Shown here piece after piece: positions 28,277 through 37,880 of a stretch of DNA of 64,000 nt. The translations under genes were made by a program, and so were the position numbers. This stretch comes from Rhodocyclaceae bacterium UBA2346 (lineage in GTDB: Bacteria; Pseudomonadota; Gammaproteobacteria; Burkholderiales; Rhodocyclaceae). Below the pieces are notes generated by a model, which was not told where the DNA came from, did no database searches, and saw only the letters and a program-made list of their open reading frames with translations. Positions within the stretch are counted from its first letter, which is position 1; each line of letters begins with the position of its first letter. The stretch is taken from positions 62,408 through 126,407 of the forward strand of contig DDUE01000005.1 of the NCBI GenBank assembly GCA_002344625.1, given 5' to 3'.

Positions 28277-28350
28277 GTGTGGAGGGCGTGTGCCTGGGCG
28301 TCGATGGTCGAGCCGGCGTGCAGCCGGGTGCGGGCCAGAAGCGACAGGCG

Positions 28351-28374
28351 TAAAAAAGGTGGCCGCAGCCACCT
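28351..28374 (-). terminator. Rho-independent terminator of the cytochrome c4 gene
   Basis: On the minus strand a 7-bp stem (28368-28374 with 28357-28363) with a 4-base loop is followed directly by a T run (28352-28357). It lies about 25 bases after the cytochrome stop. Confidence 0.8.
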
Positions 28375-28399
28375 CTGGGGACCGGTGTCGGACCGGGTA

Positions 28400-29026
28400 T
28401 CAGCGCAAGCCGGCCGCGAAGTCCGAAACCGCGCGCATTTCGGCGTCGGTCATCTTGAGCGCGATCATGCGCATCATCTGGTTGGGATCGTTGGCACGGC
28501 CCCCGTCACGGAAGTTCTGGAGCTGTGTGAGCGTGTACTGTGCGTGTTGTCCCGAGATCCGCGGGAATTGCGCGGGCATTCCCGAGCCGGCCGGGCCATG
28601 ACAGGCGCCACAGGCGGGCACGCCCTTCGAGGCGATACCGCCACGCCAGATTCGTTGTCCCTGCTCGATCGTCTCCGGGTTCACCGCAATGCTGGGTTCG
28701 AGTTTCTGCGCCGCGTAGAAGTTGGCGATGGCCTGCATGTCGGCTTCTTCGAGGCTGGCCGCCATGGCGCTCATGACCGCGTTTTCACGGACGGGGGGTT
28801 TGCCGTCCCAACTCTTGAATTCCTTCAATTGCTTGAAAAGGTATTCGGGAATCTGGCCGGCGAGTTTCGGATTTTCGGGTAGCGCACTGTTGCCGTCGAC
28901 GTTATGGCAACCTGCACAGAGCGAACCGATAAGTGGATTGACCTTGTCGGCCTCCGCAGCAGGGTCTTGAGCATGAAGGCTGCCTGCAACCAGCAGCAGT
29001 GAGAGCAGCAGGGAACGCTTGGTCAT
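28400..29026 (-). CDS. Cytochrome c4-type dihaem protein
   Basis: Periplasmic electron carrier, 208 residues. A Sec signal peptide (MTKRSLLLSLLLVAGSLHA, residues 1-19) leads into two similar cytochrome c domains, each with a CxxCH haem site: CAGCH (about 37-41) and CGACH (about 138-142). Met ligands are likely in the second half of each domain. Cytochromes c4 pass electrons from the bc1 complex to cbb3-type oxidases or nitrite reductases. A good intrinsic terminator follows. It is divergent from engB. Confidence 0.92.
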   Translation of the reverse strand: MTKRSLLLSLLLVAGSLHAQDPAAEADKVNPLIGSLCAGCHNVDGNSALPENPKLAGQIPEYLFKQLKEFKSWDGKPPVRENAVMSAMAASLEEADMQAIANFYAAQKLEPSIAVNPETIEQGQRIWRGGIASKGVPACGACHGPAGSGMPAQFPRISGQHAQYTLTQLQNFRDGGRANDPNQMMRMIALKMTDAEMRAVSDFAAGLR

Positions 29027-29089
29027 GGTGTCCTCAGAAAGCCGTGAGCGATGGTCTTAAACGCGGTATTCTATATCAACCTCATGCAT

Positions 29090-29117
29090 TTGCGCGACGC
29101 ATTCGGCGCCCTATTAT
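29090..29117 (+). promoter_or_regulatory. Possible promoter for engB
   Basis: TTGCGC (29090-29095), 16 bases, then TATTAT (29112-29117), about 30 bases before the engB ATG. The -10 is good and the -35 is partial. Confidence 0.35.
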
Positions 29118-29147
29118 CCAGTCCGCGCAACGCGCCATCAAGTTTTC

Positions 29148-29765
29148 ATGCCGATCTTTCGCAACGCCCAATTCGAAATCTCCATCGCGAAGCCGTCCGG
29201 ATTGCCGCCGCCAGTGGGGGCCGAGATTGCCTTTGCAGGACGGTCGAACGCCGGAAAGTCGAGTGCGATCAACACCATCGCCGGTCATACCAGGCTGGCG
29301 TTCGTGTCGAAGACGCCCGGTCGGACGCAACTGATCAATTTCTTTCGCCTCAATTGCGGCGCGGCGCTGGTCGACCTGCCCGGTTACGGTTATGCCAAGG
29401 TGCCAGAGAGTGTCCGACGCCAATGGCAGGGGTTGCTCGAGAGCTATCTCCGTCGGCGCGAGAATCTCGTCGGCCTGGTGTTGATCATGGATTCGCGTCA
29501 TCCGCTCAAACCGCTCGATCTCCAGATGATCGGCTGGTATGCGCCGTCCGGCCGCCCGATCCATATACTGCTGACCAAGAGCGACAAGCTTTCGCGCAAC
29601 CAGGCAAGTGCAGCCCTGGCACTGGTGCGCCGAGAGCTTGCCGGCATGGGTGAGCAGGTCACCGTGCAGTTGTTTTCGAGCTTGAGCAAGACCGGAACCG
29701 AGAAGGTCGAGAGTACGGTGGCGCGCTGGCTCGGACTTGACATGCCCGAGCTGCCCAAACCGGAC

Positions 29766-29783
<18 letters not shown>
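29148..29783 (+). CDS. engB: Ribosome-biogenesis GTP-binding protein YsxC/EngB
   Basis: Essential GTPase needed for maturation of the large ribosomal subunit. The 211-residue protein has the G1 loop GRSNAGKSS (about residues 31-39), G2 Thr in KTPGRTQ (about 60), G3 DLPGYGYAKV (about 80-89) and G4 TKSDK (about 144-148). ATG 29148 gives MPIFRNAQFEISIAK, the usual start region. Its last codons overlap, antisense, the T run of a candidate small RNA on the other strand. It is followed by hemB on the same strand after 169 bases. Confidence 0.95.
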
Positions 29784-30966
<1,183 letters not shown>

Positions 30967-31001
30967 TGTGGCGAAGCCGGTGGGTTCTCCGGGGGCATCG
31001 C

Positions 31002-31643
31002 TTACAGCACGCGGCCCGCAGTGCGCCTTAGTGCGAGTACCGAGCCGAGCTTGAGATCGACATAGGGCGGCTGACCCAGTCCCCGCCCGATCAGCACTGT
31101 TTTCATCCCCAGTCGCTTGGCGGTTCTCAGGTTTTCGGCCGAGTCCTCCACCAGTATGCAGCGCCGCGCTTCGAGCCCCTCGCTGTCGAGCAGGCGGTGA
31201 AAGGCTTGCATCGATGGCTTGGGGTGGAAGTGAAGCTGTTCGATCCCATAGGTGGCGGCGAAAAGACGTCGAATCCCCATGATGTCCAGCACGGCGTCGA
31301 CATACGGGCGCGGGCCGTTCGAGAACACGAGTTTCTTGCCCGGCAGACGCCGGAGCATGGAGCCGAGCGCGCGGTCGAATACCATCATCTCGTGCAGTTT
31401 TTCGAAGCGGTGCGTCTCGGCAAGAAAGTGACGCGGGTTGGTGCCGTGATGGCGAACGAGTCCGAGCAGGGTTGCGCCGTAGCGGCGCCAGTAGTGCATT
31501 CTGAGCGCGTTGGCTTCGTCGTGGCCCAGCGCGAGATGGCGCTCTAGGTAAGCTGTCATCGCCGCATTCAGATGTGGAAAGATATGCGCGCTGGCGTTGT
31601 GGAGGGTGTTGTCGAGATCGAACAGCCAGGTGGGATGGCTCAT
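31002..31643 (-). CDS. HAD-family pyrimidine 5'-nucleotidase-like hydrolase
   Basis: Haloacid-dehalogenase-fold phosphatase, 213 residues. Motif I is FDLDNTLHNA (about residues 8-17) with the nucleophilic Asp, motif II VFSNGPRPY (about 105-113), and motif III/IV K in HFHPKPS followed by LVEDSAENL (about 165-173). The sequence resembles the SDT1/PHM8 type that dephosphorylates pyrimidine nucleotides. Its start overlaps the bioC stop by four bases (ATGA), so the two are translationally coupled. The natural substrate is uncertain. Confidence 0.85.
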   Translation of the reverse strand: MSHPTWLFDLDNTLHNASAHIFPHLNAAMTAYLERHLALGHDEANALRMHYWRRYGATLLGLVRHHGTNPRHFLAETHRFEKLHEMMVFDRALGSMLRRLPGKKLVFSNGPRPYVDAVLDIMGIRRLFAATYGIEQLHFHPKPSMQAFHRLLDSEGLEARRCILVEDSAENLRTAKRLGMKTVLIGRGLGQPPYVDLKLGSVLALRRTAGRVL

Positions 31644-32557
31644 GGGCTGTTCCGGGGGCGCGGTGGGCGCTGGGGCTGAAAATGCATGATTGCCCGCCCG
31701 TCTTCGAGCTTGGCCGGGGCTGCCTTCCAGGCATGCCCCTGGATGATCTCGAACGTGATCGGTAGCCGGCCGTCCTTGAACCTGGCCTGCAGTGCCGTGC
31801 GTGCAGCGTCCCAGCGCGACTTGCCGCTCAGTCCGCGTGGCCGGAGCGTGCTTGCGTTGCTCCAGCCGGATCGGCGCAGGTCGGTGAGCAAGGCATCGAC
31901 ATCCGCATAGGTGAGGGTGATGATCTCCATGTCCATCACCGGGTCGGAGAAGCCGGCCTTGACCAATGCGTCGCCGATGTCGTGCATGTCGATGAAACGG
32001 TGAACGTGTGCGCCGACCCGATCGTCCAGCGCGAACCGCAACTCCTTGAGCGTGTCGGGGCCGAGGGTCGAGAACATCAGCAAGCCGTCTATCGCGAGCG
32101 TCCGGTGCATTTCGCGCAAGGCTGGTAGCGGATCGGTCAGCCAGTTGAGCATGAGGTTGGACCAGATCAGCTCAAACCGGGCATGTGCGAACGGCAGGGC
32201 GCGGGCATCGGCGCAGGTGAGCAGCGGCGCCGGCGCGTTGCTGGTTTTGGGGGCGAGCAGCCGCGCCAGAAACCCTGGCTGCCGGTCGCTCGATTTCAGA
32301 AAGCCGCGGGCGAAGTCGATACCCACGCGCCGCGCTTGCGGATAGCGTTTGCCCAGTGCGTCCAGATCGCCGCCGCCGCCGCAGCCGATGTCGAGAATCC
32401 GGGCGGGGGCGATGCGAATGTAATCGAGCCGCTCCGACATGCGGCGCGCGATCTCCAGTTCGAGAACCGCCAGCGGGCGTGCGTGCGCTGCGCTGCGGTC
32501 GAAACGTCGTCGCGCCAGCTCGTGATCGAGGGCGTAGTCGCTGCCGCTTGCGCTCAT
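31640..32557 (-). CDS. bioC: Malonyl-ACP O-methyltransferase BioC-like
   Basis: SAM-dependent methyltransferase expected to methylate malonyl-ACP at the start of biotin synthesis. The 305-residue protein opens with RRFDRSAAHA, typical of BioC, has the SAM motif ILDIGCGGGGDLDALG (about residues 53-68) and the post-motif region WSNLMLNWLTDP. No other biotin gene is adjacent; bioC near comF on the opposite strand is usual in betaproteobacteria. An alternative is a related methyltransferase such as the NDUFAF5 type, which shares these motifs. Confidence 0.82.
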   Translation of the reverse strand: MSASGSDYALDHELARRRFDRSAAHARPLAVLELEIARRMSERLDYIRIAPARILDIGCGGGGDLDALGKRYPQARRVGIDFARGFLKSSDRQPGFLARLLAPKTSNAPAPLLTCADARALPFAHARFELIWSNLMLNWLTDPLPALREMHRTLAIDGLLMFSTLGPDTLKELRFALDDRVGAHVHRFIDMHDIGDALVKAGFSDPVMDMEIITLTYADVDALLTDLRRSGWSNASTLRPRGLSGKSRWDAARTALQARFKDGRLPITFEIIQGHAWKAAPAKLEDGRAIMHFQPQRPPRPRNSP

Positions 32558-32602
32558 GCTCGGGGTTTCGGGGAGGCCGAAGCGTGTGAGAAATTCGTTG
32601 GC

Positions 32603-33376
32603 ATGTTGGAGAATCCGGGGTGTAATGCGGAATCAGACCGCGCATGTTGGGTATCGGACAGGATCTTGTCAAACTCGTTATCGTCGCTGCGTGCCAGCCT
32701 TGGTTTCGTCATCGACCTGCTTGCGCCGCAAGAGTGTTTCGCGTGCGGATGCGATTCCGGTGGAGCGCTTCTCTGCCCGGCGTGTGCGGCAGAGTTGCCC
32801 GTGCTCGGTCCTGCGTGCCCGGTCTGTGCGCTTCCGGTCCCGGGCGGTGAAGTCTGTGGTGCTTGCCTGAGCGCGCCGCCCGCCTTCGATGCCACCTTCG
32901 CGGCGTTTCCATATGCCTTTCCGATCGACCGCATGGTGCAGGCGCTCAAGTATCGCTATCGCTTGTCGGTCGTGCCATTCCTGGCCAACGCCTTGCTCGC
33001 CTCTGGACCGATCGAAGGGGCGGGCGTGGTCTTGCCGATGCCGCTGCATGTCAAGCGCTTGCGCGAGCGCGGCTTCAACCAGGCGGTGGAACTCGCACGT
33101 CCGCTCGCACGGGCGCGCGGCTTGCCACTGGAGCTGGCGCGGGTGGGCAGGGTGCTGGACGTGGCGCCGCAGATGTCTCTTTCGTGGCGTGAGCGCCAGT
33201 CGAACATGCGTGGCGTGTTCGCATGCGCAGGGTCGTTCGACGGCCTGCACGTCCTGGTCGTCGATGACGTGATGACGACCGGTGCGACGTTGCATGCGCT
33301 CGCCGCCGTGCTGAAACAGCATGGCGCGAGTCGTGTCACCAACCTGGTCGTGGCGCGTACGCCGCGAATGAGCTGA
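32603..33376 (+). CDS. comF: ComF-family phosphoribosyltransferase-like protein
   Basis: ComF is associated with natural transformation and has a phosphoribosyltransferase fold. The N-terminal part holds a zinc ribbon with paired cysteines (CFACGCDSGGALLCPAC, then CPVC and CGAC), and the C-terminal part carries the PRPP-binding motif VLVVDDVMTTGATLHA. The start is uncertain: ATG 32603 is used, while TTG 32666 would give a shorter protein starting LSNSLSSLRASLG, closer to typical ComF N-termini; neither has a clear ribosome-binding site. It is divergent from bioC and followed by trmL after one base. Confidence 0.88.
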   Translation: MLENPGCNAESDRACWVSDRILSNSLSSLRASLGFVIDLLAPQECFACGCDSGGALLCPACAAELPVLGPACPVCALPVPGGEVCGACLSAPPAFDATFAAFPYAFPIDRMVQALKYRYRLSVVPFLANALLASGPIEGAGVVLPMPLHVKRLRERGFNQAVELARPLARARGLPLELARVGRVLDVAPQMSLSWRERQSNMRGVFACAGSFDGLHVLVVDDVMTTGATLHALAAVLKQHGASRVTNLVVARTPRMS

Positions 33377-33377
33377 C

Positions 33378-33842
33378 ATGTTCAACGTTGTCTTGTTGCA
33401 GCCCGAAATCCCCCCCAATACCGGCAACGTCATTCGTTTGGCCGCGAATACCGGCGTTCGCCTGCATCTGGTCAAACCCTTGGGCTTCGACCTGAGTGAT
33501 CGGCAACTGGCGCGCGCCGGACTCGATTACCACGATCTTGCCAGCGTTGTCGTGCATGAGGATTGGGCCGCGTGCCAGCGTTTTCTTGGCAAGGCGCGCG
33601 TGTTTGCATTTTCGACGCGTGGGCAGCGGCACTTCGGCCAGGTGGCGTTCGGGGCCGGCGACGCGCTGGTGTTCGGTTCCGAAACCAGCGGACTGCCGCA
33701 GGCGTTCCTGGATCAACTCGATGCTTCGCAAGTGGTGCGTATTCCGATGCGGGTCTCGAACCGCAGCATGAACCTATCCAACAGCGTGGCCGTGGTGGTT
33801 TTCGAGGCGTGGCGGCAGCATGATTTCGCTGGTGGTTCGTGA
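33378..33842 (+). CDS. trmL: tRNA (cytidine/uridine-34-2'-O)-methyltransferase
   Basis: SPOUT-class enzyme that methylates the ribose of the wobble base in leucine tRNAs. The 154-residue length is typical. Motifs are LLQPEIPPNTGNVIRLAANTG (N-terminal), the SAM-knot motif LVFGSETSGLP (about residues 94-104) and IPMRVSNRSMNLSNSVAV (about 117-134). It starts one base after the comF stop, so the two are cotranscribed. It converges with gpsA. Confidence 0.95.
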   Translation: MFNVVLLQPEIPPNTGNVIRLAANTGVRLHLVKPLGFDLSDRQLARAGLDYHDLASVVVHEDWAACQRFLGKARVFAFSTRGQRHFGQVAFGAGDALVFGSETSGLPQAFLDQLDASQVVRIPMRVSNRSMNLSNSVAVVVFEAWRQHDFAGGS

Positions 33843-33878
33843 CCTCTCGCAGGGCCGCGGGTGTGCAGGTCGCGGTGC

Positions 33879-34865
33879 CTATTCGACCTTCGGTTCACGC
33901 GCCAGCAGTCGTTCCACCGCTTCGCGTGGGCTGACGCCGCCGGAATGCAGCAGTGCGTCGATGGCTGCGCAGATCGGCATCTCCACGCCGTGAATGGCCG
34001 CCAGTCGTACGGCCTCTCGAGTGGTGGGCACGCCTTCGGCGACATGACCGAGATCGGCAAGTATCGTCGCGAGCGGTTTGCCGGCGGCAAGCGCGAGCCC
34101 GACCCGCCGGTTGCGGGACAGATCCCCGGTACAGGTCAGGATCAGATCGCCCATTCCGGCCAGGCCCATCAGGGTTTCGGCCTGGCCGCCGCGTGCCTTG
34201 GCCAAGCGTGCAGTTTCGGCCAGGCCGCGTGTGATCAATGCGGCGCGCGCATTGAGGCCGAAACCCAGCCCGTCCGACACGCCGGCCGCGATTGCGATGA
34301 CATTCTTGATCCCGCCGCCCAGTTCGGCGCCAACCAGATCGGTATTGGCATAGATCCGCAGCCGTGGTTGGTGAAGCACATTCACCCAGTGCCGCGCAAA
34401 CTCGATGTCGCGCGCCGCGAGGCTGATGGCGGTGGGAAGTCCCGCTCCGACCTCGGCGGCGAAGCTGGGACCGGTGAGGACGCCGCATGGCGCCGCATCA
34501 CCGACCTCCTCGGCCACGATTTCGTGCGGGAGCTTGCCGCTTCCGCTTTCGAGCCCCTTGCATGCCCAGATCAGAGGGGTGCCGGGTGTTGCGTGGTTAA
34601 GCGCACGTACGGTTGATCGAAGCCCGGCCAGTGGGGTGACCACGAGGTGGATCTCGGCCCTGGTCGCCACGGCCTCGAAGTCGGCGCTGACGGCGAGCGA
34701 TGGTGGAAAGGCGACGTTTGGCAGATAACGGTCGTTGCACCGGGCGGACTCCAGCTCGGTGATTTGCCGTGCGTCCCGGCCCCACAGGGTGACTTCGTGC
34801 TGGCGCGCGAACGCGACCGCCAGCGCGGTGCCCCATGCGCCGGCCCCGAATACCCCGATGCGCAT
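33879..34865 (-). CDS. gpsA: Glycerol-3-phosphate dehydrogenase [NAD(P)+]
   Basis: Reduces dihydroxyacetone phosphate to sn-glycerol 3-phosphate for phospholipid synthesis. The 328-residue protein starts with the Rossmann motif IGVFGAGAWGTALAVAF and contains IWACKGLESGSG (about residues 105-116), LTGPSFAAEVGAGLPTA and the catalytic Lys region AELGGGIKNVIAIAAGVSDGLG. It is the last gene of a minus-strand unit led by the ArsR-type gene and starts five bases after the SH3 gene stop. Confidence 0.96.
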   Translation of the reverse strand: MRIGVFGAGAWGTALAVAFARQHEVTLWGRDARQITELESARCNDRYLPNVAFPPSLAVSADFEAVATRAEIHLVVTPLAGLRSTVRALNHATPGTPLIWACKGLESGSGKLPHEIVAEEVGDAAPCGVLTGPSFAAEVGAGLPTAISLAARDIEFARHWVNVLHQPRLRIYANTDLVGAELGGGIKNVIAIAAGVSDGLGFGLNARAALITRGLAETARLAKARGGQAETLMGLAGMGDLILTCTGDLSRNRRVGLALAAGKPLATILADLGHVAEGVPTTREAVRLAAIHGVEMPICAAIDALLHSGGVSPREAVERLLAREPKVE

Positions 34866-34870
34866 GGTGC

Positions 34871-35317
34871 TTACAGACCCCAGACTTCGGTCACCCGGAC
34901 GTAGCCGCTCAAGCCGTCCTGGTGACCGACCTGCACCCAGCCACTCGCAGGTTCCGAACGCAGTTCGAGTACCGTGTCACGTGCCGCCTCGAACACCGGA
35001 GCCGCCGCCGCCTCGGGGCCTTGGCGCACGGTCGCGCGATCAGCCGAAACCAGCAAGGTGCGGCGAGGACTCAGTGCCGAGCCCTCGATCCAGTTGAGCG
35101 TACCCCCGGCATCGCGCACCTTGACCCACTTGTCGACCACCACCACGACTTCGACGGGCGTGCCCGTTGCGATGATGAAGAGCCGCTTGCCCGTTTCCGA
35201 GGGGGTTTCGTAGAGGATCGAGGCCTTGCTCACCGAACGGAACTCGATTGCGTGAGCTGCGTTGAGGCCTGCCAGCAGGCCCGTGGCAAGAATGAGCGTG
35301 CGCAGAGGTAGGTTCAT
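34871..35317 (-). CDS. Secreted protein with two bacterial SH3 domains
   Basis: A 148-residue exported protein. The Sec signal peptide MNLPLRTLILATGLLAGLNAAHA (1-23) precedes two SH3_3/YgiM-like domains (about 25-82 and 85-148), with SKASILYETPSETGKRLFII and SADRATVRQGPE marking their starts. Such domains bind cell-wall or peptide ligands in the periplasm. It sits between secB and gpsA with gaps of six and five bases. No enzymatic domain is attached. The function is unknown. Confidence 0.85.
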   Translation of the reverse strand: MNLPLRTLILATGLLAGLNAAHAIEFRSVSKASILYETPSETGKRLFIIATGTPVEVVVVVDKWVKVRDAGGTLNWIEGSALSPRRTLLVSADRATVRQGPEAAAAPVFEAARDTVLELRSEPASGWVQVGHQDGLSGYVRVTEVWGL

Positions 35318-35323
35318 GGCGCT

Positions 35324-35791
35324 TTATTGAACCTGGATTTCGCCGCCTTGCTGGGCTGCGCTGGCTTGTTGTTTCTGCGTCTGGTAAAGGCCCTCGAAGT
35401 TGACCGGTGCAAGCACCACCGGCTGAAAGCCGGCGCGCGTGACGGCGTCGGAAACCGCTTCACGCGCGTATGGGAACAGGATGTTGGGGCAGCCGATCAT
35501 CATCACCGGTTCGAGATCGCCTTCGGGAATGTTGCGAATCTGGAAAATGCCGGCTTGCGCGACCTCGACCATGAAAAGCGTCCGTTCGTCGGGCAGCTTG
35601 GCGCTGACCGTGATGGTGAGGGTCACCTCGAAGATCCCGTCGTCGACCGGCTTGCCGTCGGTACGCAGTTGCACATTGACTTGGGGATTCTCACGTTCGA
35701 GGAAGATCTTGGGTGCATGCGGGACTTCCAGCGACAAATCCTTGACGTACAGCTTTTCGATCGAGAATACGGGTTGAGCGTTTTCGGCCAT
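35324..35791 (-). CDS. secB: Protein-export chaperone SecB
   Basis: Tetrameric cytosolic chaperone that keeps preproteins unfolded and passes them to SecA. The 155-residue protein starts [27 protein letters not shown] in blocks typical of SecB and contains [16 protein letters not shown] (about residues 103-118). It follows grxC after 74 bases and precedes the SH3 gene. Identification is secure. Confidence 0.96.
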   Translation of the reverse strand: MAENAQPVFSIEKLYVKDLSLEVPHAPKIFLERENPQVNVQLRTDGKPVDDGIFEVTLTITVSAKLPDERTLFMVEVAQAGIFQIRNIPEGDLEPVMMIGCPNILFPYAREAVSDAVTRAGFQPVVLAPVNFEGLYQTQKQQASAAQQGGEIQVQ

Positions 35792-35865
35792 TTTTCGTTA
35801 CCTGGTTGATGATTGATTGAAGAGTGTGAAGAGCGAGTCCGCATTGCGGACCAAGGGATCGGGGC

Positions 35866-36138
35866 TCAGGGATTCAAGAGCGCGTCCAGCCTGCCCGCGC
35901 GCTCCAGGTCGTGAAGGTCGTCGCAGCCGCCTACATGCCTGTCGCCGATGAAGATCTGGGGTACGGTGCGCCGTCCGCTCAGCGACACCATTTCGCTGCG
36001 CCGCTCAGGATGCAGATCCACCCGGATCTTGTCCAGATCATCGACCCCCTTGCTGAGCAGCAACTGTTCTGCGCGTATGCAGTACGGACAAGTGCCGGTC
36101 GCATACATCCGTATCCGCGGCTTTTGCGTCTGACTCAT
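35866..36138 (-). CDS. grxC: Glutaredoxin 3
   Basis: Small thiol-disulfide oxidoreductase of 90 residues using glutathione. The active site CPYC lies at about residues 14-17 (MYATGTCPYCIRAEQLL), with the glutathione-binding TVPQIFI (about 58-64) and GGCDDLHDLE (about 70-79). ATG 36138 overlaps the rhodanese stop by four bases. A longer frame to 36279 overlaps the rhodanese gene and is not needed. The arrangement rhodanese-grxC-secB is common in betaproteobacteria. Confidence 0.95.
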   Translation of the reverse strand: MSQTQKPRIRMYATGTCPYCIRAEQLLLSKGVDDLDKIRVDLHPERRSEMVSLSGRRTVPQIFIGDRHVGGCDDLHDLERAGRLDALLNP

Positions 36139-36557
36139 TTCGATTTCTTCTTGCGACCGAGCGGTTGCCCGGCTTTTTCCCATTCGAATATGCCGCCGCG
36201 CAGGTTGAAGAGTTTGTCGAAACCGGCCTTGCGCAGCGTGCCGAGGGCAGAGCTCGAGCGGGCGCCAGTGGCACAGCACAGGATCAGCGGCTTGTTCTTG
36301 AGCTTTTCGAGCTCGGTGATGCGGTGCGGCAAGTCCTTGAGGGCGATATTGCGTGCGTTGGGTATGTGGCCCTGCTCGAATTCGCCCTGATCACGCACGT
36401 CCACCACCACCGCGTCTTCACGGTTCATCAGCAGTGTTGCCTCCACCGGCGAAAGCTGGGTCTTGTCGCCGCCCGAGCGGATCAGGTCGACGAGCAACCA
36501 GCTCCCCGTGGCGGCTGCCAGGGCCACCCAATACCAATTTTGCTGAAAAAATTCCAC
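36135..36557 (-). CDS. Membrane-anchored rhodanese-domain protein
   Basis: A 140-residue protein with one N-terminal membrane segment (about 7-26, NWYWVALAAATGSWLLVDLI) and a rhodanese domain (about 35-130). The active-site loop CCATGARSS (about 94-102) has the Cys expected to carry a persulfide. The YibN-type layout suggests sulfur transfer at the membrane. It overlaps grxC by four bases and starts 34 bases after the ArsR-type regulator on the same strand. Confidence 0.9.
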   Translation of the reverse strand: MEFFQQNWYWVALAAATGSWLLVDLIRSGGDKTQLSPVEATLLMNREDAVVVDVRDQGEFEQGHIPNARNIALKDLPHRITELEKLKNKPLILCCATGARSSSALGTLRKAGFDKLFNLRGGIFEWEKAGQPLGRKKKSK

Positions 36558-36591
36558 TACTTGCTGCTCCGTTGTGATTGGTAGGTCCGCG

Positions 36592-36927
36592 TCAGCGCGC
36601 CTTGTTGGAGGGGGCGACGCCGCAGAACAGTTCGCGCATCAGTACGATGAGTTGAAGCGTGCGCTGGTCTCCGACACGGTAATAGACGCGGTTTGCATCC
36701 TTGCGGGTCTGGAGGATGCCCTTGTCCCGCAGTATCGCGAGGTGTTGGGAGATGTTGCTTTGCGATGTCCCCACGACCTCGACGATGTCCTGCACGCAGA
36801 TCTCGCCTTCTCCGAGCACGCACAGGATCTTCAGGCGCAAGGGGTGGGCGATCGACTTGAGGGCGCGCGCGGCGGTCTCGATTTGCTCGTGCTTGTCGAT
36901 CAGGTCGATGAAGGTGTTGTGATCCAC
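36592..36927 (-). CDS. ArsR-family winged-helix regulator, possible persulfide sensor
   Basis: A 111-residue dimeric winged-helix repressor (HTH about residues 45-68, TSQSNISQHLAILRDKGIL). It has Cys36 (LKILCVL), Cys44 (EICVQD) and Cys102 (ELFCGV). The ArsR-type CxCxxC metal site is incomplete. Cys36 and Cys102 are 66 residues apart, the same spacing as the dithiol pair described for the persulfide sensors SqrR and BigR (from memory). The start is GTG 36927; no ATG is available in frame. Neighbouring rhodanese and glutaredoxin genes fit a sulfur or redox signal. An A/T-rich region, 36958-36973, separates it from gpmA and may hold its operator. Confidence 0.85.
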   Translation of the reverse strand: MDHNTFIDLIDKHEQIETAARALKSIAHPLRLKILCVLGEGEICVQDIVEVVGTSQSNISQHLAILRDKGILQTRKDANRVYYRVGDQRTLQLIVLMRELFCGVAPSNKAR

Positions 36928-37094
36928 TTGGGCGCGCCGCTAAGTTAAGGCTAGTGGAGTAGTATAAAATATTGCGGCTCGGTGGAGCGTGAGATTCGTT
37001 GTGGCGGTTTTTGACCCGGTCCTCCGCAGCAGGCGCAACAATGCTTCCCGTCCGGTCGAGCAGTCTCTCATTCACTCTTTGTGTGCGCGAACTC

Positions 37095-37847
37095 ATGTAC
37101 AAGATCGTTTTATTGCGGCATGGCGAATCGACCTGGAACCAGGAAAACCGTTTCACCGGCTGGACCGATGTAGACCTGACCGAACGTGGCGTCGCCGAGG
37201 CGCATCGCGCCGGGCAGCTCCTGAAAGACAAGGGTTTTGTTTTCGATCGGGCCTATACCTCGGTGCTCAAACGCGCCAACAAGACCCTCAACCTGGTGCT
37301 CGAGGAACTGAGTGCGCTATGGCTGCCGGTGGTTCATTCGTGGCGGTTGAACGAGCGCCACTACGGTGCGCTGCAAGGGCTCAACAAGTCTGAAACCGCT
37401 GCGAAGTTCGGCGACGAGCAAGTGCTGATGTGGCGCAGGTCCTACGACACGCCACCGCCGCCCCTGCCCGAGGGAGACGATCGGCTTGCGCTTGATGACC
37501 CGCGCTACGCTGATTTGCCGCATGCGCAGTTTCCGCGCACCGAGTGCCTGAAGGATACGGTAGCCCGCTTCATTCCCTACTGGGAAACCGTGATCGTGCC
37601 CGACATCCTGGCTGGCCGGCGCCTGCTGATCACCGCGCATGGCAACAGCCTGCGCGCGCTCATCAAGTATCTCGACGGCATCTCCGACAGCGATATCGTC
37701 GCCTTGAACATTCCGACGGCGCAACCGCTGGTCTATGAGCTCGATGCCGATCTCAAGCCGATCCGTAGCTACTATCTGGCCGACGAGAGCACGATCCGGG
37801 CGGCGGAAGCCGAGGTTGCCGCGCAGGCCGCTCGGGCCAAGGCCTGA
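37095..37847 (+). CDS. gpmA: 2,3-bisphosphoglycerate-dependent phosphoglycerate mutase
   Basis: Interconverts 3- and 2-phosphoglycerate in glycolysis and gluconeogenesis. The 250-residue protein shows the phosphohistidine motif [18 protein letters not shown] (about residues 6-23), [14 protein letters not shown] (about 87-100) and the second catalytic His in [15 protein letters not shown] (about 180-194). I chose ATG 37095 ([12 protein letters not shown]); the frame is open upstream to 36999. It is followed after 33 bases by envC. It is divergent from the ArsR-type gene. Confidence 0.96.
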   Translation: MYKIVLLRHGESTWNQENRFTGWTDVDLTERGVAEAHRAGQLLKDKGFVFDRAYTSVLKRANKTLNLVLEELSALWLPVVHSWRLNERHYGALQGLNKSETAAKFGDEQVLMWRRSYDTPPPPLPEGDDRLALDDPRYADLPHAQFPRTECLKDTVARFIPYWETVIVPDILAGRRLLITAHGNSLRALIKYLDGISDSDIVALNIPTAQPLVYELDADLKPIRSYYLADESTIRAAEAEVAAQAARAKA

Positions 37848-37880
37848 TTTGCGCACACCGCGGGTCTTGGTCGGGGCGCA

